Shown here one piece after another: positions 36,329 to 44,927 of a DNA stretch of 64,000 nt. A model generated the notes under the pieces. The model saw only the letters and a program-made list of their open reading frames with translations, did not search any database and had not been told where the DNA came from. The stretch spans positions 479,433 to 543,432 of the forward strand of contig NZ_FXAF01000008.1 in assembly GCF_900177415.1 (NCBI RefSeq). The letters run 5' to 3'. How positions within the stretch are numbered: the stretch's first letter is position 1; every line of letters begins with the position of its first letter. This DNA comes from Xaviernesmea oryzae. GTDB lineage: Bacteria; Pseudomonadota; Alphaproteobacteria; Rhizobiales; Rhizobiaceae. Made by a program: the position numbers and the translations under genes.

Positions 36329-36415
36329 CGCGCGTCCCCTGTCTTTTCGCGTTTTGATGACAGCAGCTTAGAAGAGGGCAGGGAAGAGAAAAATACGTGG
36401 ACGCACGTAGCCGGG

Positions 36416-37351
36416 CTATTGATGCGTCTGGATCATGGCCCGGCGGATGAGCTGCATCGCCGTCGTGGCATTGTATTTTCCCATGGCGCGGCTACGGTGG
36501 ATTTCCACCGTGCGATGGCTGATGCCGAGTTCCTTGGCAATCTCCTTGTTCGATTTGCCGTCCAGAACGAGCGACAGCACCTCCTGCTCGCGGCCCGTCA
36601 GCGGCTCGTTCGGCGAAGGCAGCCGTTCGATCAGATTGAGTTCGCTGGCCTGAATGGCTCCTGCGATCGTCGGGGCATGCGATTCCATCAGCCGCAGATG
36701 CAGCGCTCCGGCAATGACACGGCGGGCGGTGATGACCGGCTTGCGGGTGACTGCCGCGAGCTGCCGCGCCATTTCCTCCGTATAACTGACCGAGTGCATG
36801 AGGATGATATCTGCCGAACCGAGGAGCAGCGCAGTTTCCTCGATCCGGTTCGTTTCGCCGGAATAGTCGACCCTGCGGGAATTCTGGATGAGAATGCCGT
36901 ATTCATTGAGACTGCAGGGATCGGATGCCTGGCGGCGAAGCGGAAAGACCACACCGAGCTGGGCGCTTCCCATGATGAACGATGCGATCCACTCGTCCAC
37001 GGCAAGCTGGCCGTGCAGAAAAGGCGTGGACGTGGGGAAGTGCCCGAAGATGCCGCTCGACAGCAGAATGATGAGGTCATAGCCGAGGCGGTCGACATGG
37101 GAGATGATCGTCGATAGCCGCTCTTCGATGAAAGGCCCCGAGACGACGACCTGACGGCCGTCCTTCACCTGGGTTACCAGAGGATGTTCGTTGGGTTTTG
37201 GCGCATGTCTGGCGACTTCTTCCGCGGTGAGGCCGTCCAGAGCGCCGACCTGATCGAAGGCGACGTTACCGCCGACTGTCCGCATCACCTCGGAGATCAG
37301 CTCCGGCCGGGGAGACTGCCCCAAGGTGACGAAGCATACGCGTTTTTCCAA
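36416..37351 (-). CDS. AroM-family domain fused to LuxR-type helix-turn-helix
   Basis: A 311-residue protein with two domains. The N-terminal 235 residues match AroM (FVTLGQSPRPELISEVM near 7-23, GALDGLTAEEVA near 37-48, DLIILLSSGIFGHF near 91-104). The C-terminal 65 residues are a LuxR/GerE DNA-binding domain (PLTGREQEVLSLVLDGKSNK, then EIAKELGISHRTVEIHRSRA). AroM resembles the aspartate/glutamate racemase-like fold, so the N-terminus could bind a small acid or hydantoin-derived ligand. It has its own transcript, since a terminator precedes it, and lies 87 bases before the LLM gene. It is a likely regulator of the surrounding cluster. Confidence 0.88.
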   Translation of the reverse strand: MEKRVCFVTLGQSPRPELISEVMRTVGGNVAFDQVGALDGLTAEEVARHAPKPNEHPLVTQVKDGRQVVVSGPFIEERLSTIISHVDRLGYDLIILLSSGIFGHFPTSTPFLHGQLAVDEWIASFIMGSAQLGVVFPLRRQASDPCSLNEYGILIQNSRRVDYSGETNRIEETALLLGSADIILMHSVSYTEEMARQLAAVTRKPVITARRVIAGALHLRLMESHAPTIAGAIQASELNLIERLPSPNEPLTGREQEVLSLVLDGKSNKEIAKELGISHRTVEIHRSRAMGKYNATTAMQLIRRAMIQTHQ

Positions 37352-37433
37352 CTCCGATGTTCTCCGATCAAGCTAGCGCTGGTTGAACATACCTCCCATG
37401 TCGCCATCCTATGTCACTCTGCCAGCCGCGCAA

Positions 37434-37467
37434 GGAGAAAAAGGGCAGATGCGGCCGCATCTGCCCT
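37434..37467 (-). terminator. Rho-independent terminator after the second hydantoinase gene
   Basis: On the minus strand the perfect palindrome AGGGCAGATGC-GGCC-GCATCTGCCCT (37442-37467) is followed by TTTTTCTCC. It starts 15 bases after the hydantoinase stop at 37482. Hairpin plus T-run is textbook, so the DUF917-hydantoinase operon ends here and the AroM-LuxR gene is transcribed separately. Confidence 0.9.
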
Positions 37468-37481
37468 GTCTTTAAAGGAGA

Positions 37482-39041
37482 TTATTCCGCAGCATCGGTC
37501 TGCGGTCGCCAGCCGGCGATCTCGCCCACGACCCGGACGCGGACCCGCCGCGCATTTCCCGGCAGGTAGGCGATCGGCACGTCTTCGATATCGACGATGG
37601 TGAGCGTCGTTTCGTCGGCGCCGCCTTCGATCGCGCGCAATCGGGCAAGCTCTTCCGCGTCGGCGAGCGCCTTGTCTCGATCGACACCGCTGGCGATCTG
37701 GTCCACTTCGCCGGAAATCATGGCGGACGCCGCCCCGACCGCATTGGCGACGCCGCCGTGTTCGAGATGCACGACACGGGACACGCCTTCCATGATCTCC
37801 GGAATGAGCGGCGCACCGCCGCCGACCGCAATCAGTTCGACGTTCTCGGGCGAAGTCTTCATCTGGTCGACGGCATCTTCCAGCCTTTCCCTGACCGATT
37901 TCAGAACCGCCTGAACCAGCGTACGGTCGAGATGCGAGACGAGCGACTTGTCGCCGACGTCCATCAAGCCTGCAGCCACACCGATATCCGTCATGGTCAG
38001 CGTGCTGCCGCCGAAGACGAGTGCCGATTGGGGCAGGCGGAAGCCGACACTTTCAGGCCCGACCGTTGGCCCCTTCTCCGCGATCAGCGAGCCGCCGCCG
38101 ATGCCGAGCGACACCAGATCGGGCATCCGGAAGAGTGTGCGGACCCCGCCGATCTTGACGACGCTGTTCGCCTCCCGCGGGAAACCCTTTACCAGATAGC
38201 CGATGTCGCTCGTCGTTCCGCCGACGTCGCAGACCACGCCGTCCTCGATGCCGGAGAGGAAGGCCGCCCCGCGCATGGAATTGGTCGGGCCGGATGCGAA
38301 GCTGAAAACGGGGAAACGGGCGGCCGTATCCGCCTGCAGTACGGTCCCGTCGTTCTGCGTCAGGTAGAACGGAGCGTCGATGCCTGCGACCCACAGCGCG
38401 TTCTTGAACGACCGGACGGTCTCGATGCCATGTTTTCCGAGGCAGGCGTTGAGCACCGTCACGTTTTCCCGCTCCAGCAGGCCGATGCGGCCGACCTCGT
38501 GGGAGCAGGTGACAAGGACGCCCTTGCAGACCTCCTCGATGATTTCCTTCGCCCGCAATTCGAAATCGTTGCGCAGGGGTGAAAAAACGGCGGTGATGGC
38601 GACCGCGCCGATACCGGCATCCCTTATCTTCATCGCCGCTTCCCGGATCGCGCCCTCATCCAGAGGAACGATATCGCGCCCGTCATATTCGGTACCGCCG
38701 GCCACGAGGAAGCTCATGGGGACGACGGCGGCACGCAGGTCGTCGGGCCAGTCGCAGAGGGGTTCCAGAGATGCGCAGGTCGGCAGGCAGATGCGGATCA
38801 CGCCGACGCGCATGAGATTGCGGCGTTCGACTACTGCATTGGTGAAATGGGTGGTGCCGATCATGATGGCGCTGACGTCGAGCGCCTGAGGAGCCACGGT
38901 CTTGAGCTTCTGAAGAGAGGCGACCACGCCGGACATGACATCCGCAGTGGTCGGCGCCTTGACGCCGGCGACCACTCTTTTTCCGTCGAGGAGGACGGCA
39001 TCCGTGTTGGTGCCGCCGACATCAATACCGATACGCTTCAT
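37482..39041 (-). CDS. Hydantoinase/oxoprolinase-family protein (copy 2)
   Basis: A 519-residue HyuA-type protein of the same length and overall layout as the one at 32770-34329. It has GIDVGGTNTDAVLLDGKRVV from about residue 4, SAIMIGTTHFTNAVVERRN near 56-74, FASGPTNSMRGAAFLSGIED near 249-268 and DVGGTTSDIG near 272-281. The two copies share about half their residues, so this is an old duplication or separate acquisition with probably different substrates. Its ATG overlaps the stop of the DUF917 gene (ATGA), giving translational coupling. A strong terminator follows. Confidence 0.92.
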   Translation of the reverse strand: MKRIGIDVGGTNTDAVLLDGKRVVAGVKAPTTADVMSGVVASLQKLKTVAPQALDVSAIMIGTTHFTNAVVERRNLMRVGVIRICLPTCASLEPLCDWPDDLRAAVVPMSFLVAGGTEYDGRDIVPLDEGAIREAAMKIRDAGIGAVAITAVFSPLRNDFELRAKEIIEEVCKGVLVTCSHEVGRIGLLERENVTVLNACLGKHGIETVRSFKNALWVAGIDAPFYLTQNDGTVLQADTAARFPVFSFASGPTNSMRGAAFLSGIEDGVVCDVGGTTSDIGYLVKGFPREANSVVKIGGVRTLFRMPDLVSLGIGGGSLIAEKGPTVGPESVGFRLPQSALVFGGSTLTMTDIGVAAGLMDVGDKSLVSHLDRTLVQAVLKSVRERLEDAVDQMKTSPENVELIAVGGGAPLIPEIMEGVSRVVHLEHGGVANAVGAASAMISGEVDQIASGVDRDKALADAEELARLRAIEGGADETTLTIVDIEDVPIAYLPGNARRVRVRVVGEIAGWRPQTDAAE

Positions 39042-40114
39042 GACTGGAAAACCGATTTGAAATTGACATCATGCCCGAAGGCGCGGGGACCGACATGCTC
39101 CAGCCCCTTCGGCGTCGTGAGGATCGGAGCGGCCCGCATGGCGATCACGGTGACGCGCTGTCCGTAGCGCAGCGTCTCGGTGCCTATCGCTTCGCCGGAA
39201 ACCGTGTCGAGGACACAGATGAGATCGGGCGTCGTGACGAGCGGCTCTCCATTGCGCGAGACCAGCGTGTATTCGTTCTGGAAGTTGATCAGAATCTGCT
39301 GGTCGCGGTAATCGCCGAGCCCGTCGATCAGCGTCTTGCCTCTCAAGAAGCCCTCGGTCGTGCGCCGTTCGACATCCCACACGCGGCCGACGAAGACGAG
39401 CTTACCGTCTTCCTGTTCCAGGATCGCCTGGACCGGATCGCGATGTTCCCTTTGCGCCTGCTGCACGGCGTTGCCGATCGCGACCGCCTGGGTCACGGTC
39501 CCGTGAATGCCGAAATCCTTGACTTCGCGTCCCGTCCTCGGCGCCTTGCAGGTCGATGCGACGGAGCCCACCTCGACACAGACCTTGCGCGAGATGCGTT
39601 CCATCCATTTCCACGACGCGGCGCGTGCGACGACGACGGCGTTGTCGCGGACATCGGCTAGGGTGAGCGGAAACATCGGCAGGTCGGCGATCGCGAAGCT
39701 GGTCATCTGCGCCTCCGGAAAGGCGCGACCCATTGCATCGGCATCGACCACTGGCAGGCCCATCAAGGCTGCGGCGAGAAAGGGCTGGATGGCGTTGCCG
39801 CCACCGATTTCCACCGACATGATCGCGTCGAACTTCACGCCACGATATTCTTCCATCATCTGGACGGCCTGGACGAGGATTTCCGGATCGGTCAGCCGTT
39901 CCAGCCCTACCATCGGCGCTCCCATGGAGGAGACGACCGCGACATTGGCATCATCGGCCAGTTCCTCCGGTGCGATTAATTTCACCGTCCGACCCTCGCG
40001 ATACAGCTTCTTCAGATTGAGAAAACCGTGATAAGGGCTGCCGCCGCCGCCGGTTCCAAGAACCCAGGCGCCGATCGCCAAGGGCTCGATCTCGCTTTCG
40101 AGAAATTGACGCAT
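39038..40114 (-). CDS. DUF917 / S-methyl thiohydantoin desulfurase-domain protein (copy 2)
   Basis: A 358-residue DUF917 protein paralogous to the one at 31586-32731. AWVLGTGGGGSPYHGFLN is near 15-32, SSMGAPMVGLERL near 62-74, DADAMGRAFPEAQMTSFAI near 121-139 and TTPDLICVLDTVSGEAIGTE near 295-314. I chose ATG 40114 (MRQFLES), since residues encoded upstream are unlike the family and overlap the promoter region. It is divergent from the ABC transporter operon and first in a two-gene operon with hydantoinase copy 2. Here the order DUF917 then hydantoinase is the reverse of copy 1. Confidence 0.9.
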   Translation of the reverse strand: MRQFLESEIEPLAIGAWVLGTGGGGSPYHGFLNLKKLYREGRTVKLIAPEELADDANVAVVSSMGAPMVGLERLTDPEILVQAVQMMEEYRGVKFDAIMSVEIGGGNAIQPFLAAALMGLPVVDADAMGRAFPEAQMTSFAIADLPMFPLTLADVRDNAVVVARAASWKWMERISRKVCVEVGSVASTCKAPRTGREVKDFGIHGTVTQAVAIGNAVQQAQREHRDPVQAILEQEDGKLVFVGRVWDVERRTTEGFLRGKTLIDGLGDYRDQQILINFQNEYTLVSRNGEPLVTTPDLICVLDTVSGEAIGTETLRYGQRVTVIAMRAAPILTTPKGLEHVGPRAFGHDVNFKSVFQS

Positions 40115-40260
40115 TCGTCCCCTCTTACATTTACAGAGGACCCGAGGATACCTTTCGGCGGTGCGGTGAAAATAAGGGCTGCTACGGAGCTTCATACGGT
40201 AAGGGCTTGCACGTATTCTGCACTGCGGCATGGCTTGTTACTGTTCTGTGTCACATCGGA

Positions 40261-40342
40261 AAGACCCGCCAACTGGGGCACTTGCGAGCGATGGGATCGT
40301 CCTCGGTCGCGGGTCTTAAAAGGAATCGCCGGTTACACGGCG
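40261..40342 (+). promoter_or_regulatory. Structured leader upstream of the ABC transporter operon
   Basis: AAGACCCGC (40261-40269) pairs perfectly with GCGGGTCTT (40309-40317). Nested inside is an 8-bp stem: CGAGCGAT (40285-40292) with ATCG and CTCG (40296-40299, 40302-40305) around a GGG loop. A further CGCCG/CGGCG hairpin (40327-40331, 40338-40342) lies 11 bases before the ribosome site AAGGGGA. This could be a cis-acting RNA or an operator. It does not match a riboswitch class known to me. Confidence 0.45.
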
Positions 40343-40367
40343 GACGCCGAAACAAGGGGAACTCATA

Positions 40368-41993
40368 ATGTCAGATATCAATCTATCTCGCAGGCAGCTT
40401 CTTGGAACCACGGCGGCCTTCGGGCTGGTGTCCGGTTTCGGCATTTCCGCCGCACCTGCCCTTGCCCAGCAGAAACGCGTGCTCCGTCTGGCGGACGGCA
40501 ATATCGGTCAGGCGGATCCGCACAAGCCCGTGGATTTTCCGGGCTCCATCCTGATGTTCAATCTCTACGACTTCCTTGTCCGCCCGCTCCCGGGCGGTGA
40601 ACTGCAGCCGTCGCTGGCGGAATCCTGGACGATTTCGGATGACGGCAAGACCTACACGTTCAAGCTGCGCGATGGCGTGAAGTTCCATGACGGCACGCCG
40701 CTGACGGCCGACGACGTGGTCTTCTCCGCCAATCGCATGATCACCATGAAGCGAGGCTACGCCTATCTGTTCTCCGATATCGGGAAGGTGGAGGCGGCCG
40801 CTCCGAACACGGTCGTCTTCACCCTCAAGAGACCTTTCGCCCCGTTCCTTGCGGCATTGGTAAGGCTGGCCGTGGTGAACAAGGCGCTCGTCACGGCGAA
40901 CAAGAAGGACGGGACCTTCGGTGAGTTCGGCGATTATGGCGAAGCCTTCCTCGGCAGTGCCGATGCCGGCAGCGGCCCTTACAAGATCGTCAGCCACAAT
41001 CCGCAGGTCGAGACGGTCATGGAGATCAACAAGGATTATTTCGGCGGTTTTGCGGAAAATGCCCCGGAAACGATCCGTTCGAAGTTCGGTGTGGAAGCCG
41101 TCGCGGTCCGCCAGCTGATGCCGCGCCGCGAAATCGATCTCACTCGCCTGCCGCTGCCGCCGGAAATCGTTGCGGCGCTCTCCAAGTCGCCGGGAATCTC
41201 CGTCGGTCCGGACATGAAGCCGGGCATTTTCCACTTCAAGCTCAACACGCAGAAGGCGCCGCTCGACGACGTCAATGTCCGCAAGGCGATCGCGCTCGCC
41301 TTCGACTACGACCAGCTCTACGGTTTGCTCGAGGTGGCCGGCCAGAAGCAGGGCCTGCCGGTCCGTGGGCCGATCCCCGCGGGCGTGATCGGCTACGATG
41401 CCGATGTGCCGCTCATCAAGCGGGATGTCGCGGCCGCCAAGGCCGCGCTGGCCGCCTCCAAATATGCGGGCCAGGATCTGAGCCTCGACCTCGTCTGGTT
41501 CAAGTCCGTGGCGCTGCAGGAAAAGTTTGCGCTGCTGCTTCAGGCGAACCTCGCCGAGCTCGGCATCAAAGTGAACATCAACTCGGCGCCCTGGCCGCAG
41601 ATCGTCGAGATGGCGACCAAGCCCGAATCCTCGCCGCATATCTGCTCCGTCGCCACGTCGCTTTCCACGACGGACGTCGATTCCATGCTGTGGGGCGAAT
41701 ATCACAGCTCGGCTGCGGGCACCTATCTGTCGATGCACTGGCTGCATACGCCGGAAATCGATGCCATGCTGGAGAAGACGCGGACCGTCACCGATCAGCA
41801 CGAACGCGAGAAGATCTACAAGGAACTCGCCGGCACCATCCGCGAGCAATATCCTTCGGTGTATCTCTATCAGCCGATCGACCTTGCCGCCTACCAGAAC
41901 TATCTGCGTGTGCCCGGTCTCGTCGATCCCAAGCAGTCCGTGCCGATCATGGCGGGCAATTACCGTTACGACCGCATGAGCATGACCGCCTGA
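40368..41993 (+). CDS. Periplasmic substrate-binding protein of an oligopeptide-type ABC transporter
   Basis: A 541-residue family 5 binding protein. It has a Tat-type signal: SRRQLLGTTAAFG at about 7-19, hydrophobic core, then APALAQQ as the cleavage region. Family text includes LAESWTISDDGKTYTFKLRD near 84-103 and VKFHDGTPLTADDVVFSANR near 105-124, both standard for DppA/NikA-like proteins. It is the first gene of the transporter operon, with SD AAGGGGA before ATG 40368. It should deliver the solute to the two permeases. Its partners suggest a small cyclic amide rather than a peptide. Confidence 0.93.
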   Translation: MSDINLSRRQLLGTTAAFGLVSGFGISAAPALAQQKRVLRLADGNIGQADPHKPVDFPGSILMFNLYDFLVRPLPGGELQPSLAESWTISDDGKTYTFKLRDGVKFHDGTPLTADDVVFSANRMITMKRGYAYLFSDIGKVEAAAPNTVVFTLKRPFAPFLAALVRLAVVNKALVTANKKDGTFGEFGDYGEAFLGSADAGSGPYKIVSHNPQVETVMEINKDYFGGFAENAPETIRSKFGVEAVAVRQLMPRREIDLTRLPLPPEIVAALSKSPGISVGPDMKPGIFHFKLNTQKAPLDDVNVRKAIALAFDYDQLYGLLEVAGQKQGLPVRGPIPAGVIGYDADVPLIKRDVAAAKAALAASKYAGQDLSLDLVWFKSVALQEKFALLLQANLAELGIKVNINSAPWPQIVEMATKPESSPHICSVATSLSTTDVDSMLWGEYHSSAAGTYLSMHWLHTPEIDAMLEKTRTVTDQHEREKIYKELAGTIREQYPSVYLYQPIDLAAYQNYLRVPGLVDPKQSVPIMAGNYRYDRMSMTA

Positions 41994-42095
41994 GGCGGTG
42001 AGAGCCGGTTTTCCGGTGGATGAAACGGCCGGGATCGGTTTACGATCGACCCCGGACATTCCGTCTTCAATGCGGCATCGAAAGCATCGGCACCC

Positions 42096-43109
42096 ATGAT
42101 CCGATTTCTGTCCCACCGCCTCTTGAGCGGCCTTATCGTCATTGTCGGGGTTTCGGTCCTGATCTTCCTCCTGGCGCGCGTCATCCCCGGTGATCCTGCG
42201 CGCCTGGCGCTCGGGCCGGAAGCGAGCAATGAGCAGGTCGAGGCCATGCGCCAGCAGATGGGTTTCGACCGGCCGCTCGTCGAACAGTACGCGCGCTTCA
42301 TCACGGGAGCCGTGCAATTCGATTTCGGCCGCTCGCTCTATACCGATCAGCCGGTGTCGTCCGACATCGCGGCCGGTTTTCCGGCGACGCTGGAACTGGT
42401 GCTCTATTCCGGCCTCAGCATGACGATCCTCGGCGTTGGTCTTGGCATTGCCAGCGCCCATTACAAGGATCGATGGCTGGACAATGCCGCCCGGCTGTTC
42501 TCCCTGCTCGGCGTCGCCCTGCCGAATTTCGTCTGGGCGCTGCTGATGATGATCGTACTGGCCTTCTGGTATCAATGGCTGCCGCTCAGCGGCCGGCTCA
42601 GCGAATGGCTGACGCCGCCGCCGCATGTCACCGGGCTTTATACGGTGGATGCGCTGATCGCCGGGCAATGGGGGGTGGCGCTCGATGCCCTCCTGCATAT
42701 CATCCTGCCGGCCTTTGCCCTCTCACTTTCCGGCATGGCGCAGATATCGCGGCTCACCCGAACCAATATGGTCGACAGCTACGACCGGCCCTATGTCGAA
42801 TTTGCCCGCGCCTACGGTCTCAGCGAGACCTCGGTCGCCTTCAAATGGGCGCTGCGGCCCGCTCTCATTCCGACGCTGATGATCCTCGGCATGCAGATCG
42901 TGGCGCTGCTCGGCAATGCCTTCCTCGTCGAGACGATCTTCATGTGGCCGGGGCTTGCGAAATACGGCGTCAACGCCATCGTCCGCAAGGACCTGAACGC
43001 GGTGGTGGGCGTCGTCATGGTGATCTCGTTCTTCTTCGTTCTCGTCAACATGATCGTCGATACCGTCGTCTCCTTCATCGACCCCAAAATCAGGTTGAAA
43101 TCGTCATGA
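42096..43109 (+). CDS. ABC transporter permease, DppB type
   Basis: A 337-residue inner-membrane permease. The N-terminal helix (RLLSGLIVIVGVSVLIFLLA) is followed by the family motif RVIPGDPARLALG. About six helices are seen and the EAA loop, which contacts the ATPase, is EFARAYGLSETSVAFKWALR near 230-249. It ends with the typical DTVVSFIDPKIRL. It begins 102 bases after the binding-protein gene and its stop overlaps the next start. Forms the membrane channel with the next gene product. Confidence 0.94.
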   Translation: MIRFLSHRLLSGLIVIVGVSVLIFLLARVIPGDPARLALGPEASNEQVEAMRQQMGFDRPLVEQYARFITGAVQFDFGRSLYTDQPVSSDIAAGFPATLELVLYSGLSMTILGVGLGIASAHYKDRWLDNAARLFSLLGVALPNFVWALLMMIVLAFWYQWLPLSGRLSEWLTPPPHVTGLYTVDALIAGQWGVALDALLHIILPAFALSLSGMAQISRLTRTNMVDSYDRPYVEFARAYGLSETSVAFKWALRPALIPTLMILGMQIVALLGNAFLVETIFMWPGLAKYGVNAIVRKDLNAVVGVVMVISFFFVLVNMIVDTVVSFIDPKIRLKSS

Positions 43110-43957
43110 GTCAGTCTTCGGCGCGCTGGCGTGGATGGCGCCGGTTTGCGCGCAACAAGCTTTCGGTCCTCGGCGCAGTCCTGATTGCGATCGTTTTCTT
43201 CTGCGCGATCTTTGCGCCCTATGTGGCGCCTTATCCTGAACACGCAGGCGTGGTGGTGAACTTCCTCGATGCCAACCAGCCGCCAAGCGCCAAATACTGG
43301 CTGGGGACGGATACGGTCGGTCGCGACGTCCTGAGCCGCATCATCTTCGGCTTCCGCAACTCGCTGATGTTAGGGGCCGTCGTCATCGCGATCTCGATCA
43401 CCATCGGCACAGCGATCGGAATGGCCGCCGCCTATCTCGGCGGAAAGACCGAGCTGGTGCTGATGCGGATCACCGACATCTTCCTGGCCATCCCGTCGCT
43501 CGTGCTGGCCATGGCGATCCTCGGCCTCGCCAAGCCCTCGCAGCTCTATGCCATGATCGCCATGGCGACCGTCTGGTGGCCGTGGCATGCGCGCCTCGTC
43601 TACGGGATCGTGCGGTCCCTGAAATACGAAGGCTTCGTCGTCGCGGCGGAAGTAGTGGGCGCTTCGCCGCTCCGGGTCATGTTTTCCGAACTGCTGCCGA
43701 ACTGCGCACCGAACCTGTTCACCAAGGCGAGCCTCGACATGGGCTTCGTCATCCTGCTCGGCGCCAGCCTGAGCTTTCTCGGCATGGGCGCGCCACCGCC
43801 GACTCCCGATCTCGGCACCATGGTTTCGGAAGGTGCGCAATACCTGCCGGACATTTGGTGGCTGTCGGTCATGGCCGGCATGGGGATCTTCATCGTGGTG
43901 CTCGGTTTCAACCTCGTCGCGGACGGCCTGCGCGACCTCTTCGACATCGTGGGCTGA
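43106..43957 (+). CDS. ABC transporter permease, DppC type
   Basis: A 283-residue permease of DppC type. An N-terminal helix (LSVLGAVLIAIVFFCAIFAP) precedes WLGTDTVGRDVLSRIIFGFR near 63-82, diagnostic for this family. The EAA loop is VAAEVVGASPLRVMFSELLPN-like near 181-200, and the C-terminal GFNLVADGLRDLFD is standard. The ATG at 43106 overlaps the DppB-type stop (ATGA). Partner of the preceding permease. Confidence 0.94.
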   Translation: MSQSSARWRGWRRFARNKLSVLGAVLIAIVFFCAIFAPYVAPYPEHAGVVVNFLDANQPPSAKYWLGTDTVGRDVLSRIIFGFRNSLMLGAVVIAISITIGTAIGMAAAYLGGKTELVLMRITDIFLAIPSLVLAMAILGLAKPSQLYAMIAMATVWWPWHARLVYGIVRSLKYEGFVVAAEVVGASPLRVMFSELLPNCAPNLFTKASLDMGFVILLGASLSFLGMGAPPPTPDLGTMVSEGAQYLPDIWWLSVMAGMGIFIVVLGFNLVADGLRDLFDIVG

Positions 43958-43961
43958 GCGG

Positions 43962-44927
43962 ATGAAGGAAATCCTGACCGTCAAAGACCTCGACCTCACC
44001 TTCGATACGCTCGACGGGCCGGTCAACGTGCTGCGCGGCGTTAGCCTGTCGGTGCGGGAACACGAGCGCGTGGCGCTTGTCGGTGAGTCAGGCAGCGGCA
44101 AATCCGTGACGGCCCGTGCGATCCTCGGCCTGTTGCCGGAGCGTAACCGTCGCCTCAACGGCAGCGTCGTCTTCGAAGGCAGCGATCTCGTCACCGAACG
44201 GCCGTCGCGGTTGCGCGAGCGGCGTGGTCGCGACATGACCATGATCTTCCAGGATCCGATGGCGGCGCTCAATCCGGTCTACACGATCCGCAACCAGTTC
44301 CTGGCAGTCCTCTCGCGGTCGCATCCGGAACTCAATGCCAAACAGGCGGAGGCGCGGATGAGTGACGCTCTCCGCGACGTGTCGATCATCGATCCGACGC
44401 GCGTTCTGGACAGCTACAGTTTCCAGCTCAGCGGCGGGCTGAACCAGCGCGTGATGATCGCCATGGGCCTGATCAGCCGGCCGCGCCTGCTGATCGCCGA
44501 CGAACCCGGCACGGCGCTCGACGTGACCGTGCAGCAGCAGACATTGCTGATCATGAAGCGGCTGTCGGAATCCTACGGCACGTCGATCCTGTTCATCTCC
44601 CACAATCTCGGCGTCGTGCGGCAGTTCGCCGACCGGGTCTGCGTGATGTATTCGGGCCGTATTGTCGAAGAAGCGACGACGGCTGAACTCTTCGCCAATC
44701 CGCGCCATCCCTATACCCGCGCCCTGCTTGCTTCCGTCCCTCGGCTTTCCAGCGACGAGCTGCCGGAGCCGATCGAAGGTTCGGTGCCCGACCCTAGGGA
44801 GCCGATCAAGGGCTGTCCTTTCAAACCGAGATGTGCGCTGGCCACCGATGATTGCCTGCAGCCGATCCCGTTGCGTGAATTCGGAACGCAGCGCGTGGCA
44901 TGCATCCACCAGGAGGAGTTCGCATGA
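43962..44927 (+). CDS. ABC transporter ATP-binding protein, DppD type
   Basis: A 321-residue ATPase. Walker A is GESGSGKS at 41-48, the Q-loop is near FQDPMAALNPVY, the signature is LSGGLNQRV and Walker B is LLIADEPGTALD with H-loop LFISHNLGVV. The signature has Leu in place of the more usual Met or Gln. The C-terminal oligopeptide-ABC domain has CPFKPRCALATDDC, a Cys cluster that may bind a metal centre. ATG 43962 follows the upstream stop by four bases and the stop overlaps the next start. Confidence 0.94.
   Translation: MKEILTVKDLDLTFDTLDGPVNVLRGVSLSVREHERVALVGESGSGKSVTARAILGLLPERNRRLNGSVVFEGSDLVTERPSRLRERRGRDMTMIFQDPMAALNPVYTIRNQFLAVLSRSHPELNAKQAEARMSDALRDVSIIDPTRVLDSYSFQLSGGLNQRVMIAMGLISRPRLLIADEPGTALDVTVQQQTLLIMKRLSESYGTSILFISHNLGVVRQFADRVCVMYSGRIVEEATTAELFANPRHPYTRALLASVPRLSSDELPEPIEGSVPDPREPIKGCPFKPRCALATDDCLQPIPLREFGTQRVACIHQEEFA

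Noticed and set aside
40383..42698. A 771-codon open frame on the minus strand opposite the ABC transporter binding-protein and permease genes
   Set aside because: It lies antisense to two well-supported genes, is rich in Arg, His, Gly and Asp, and has no domain resemblance. It is a GC-rich antisense shadow.
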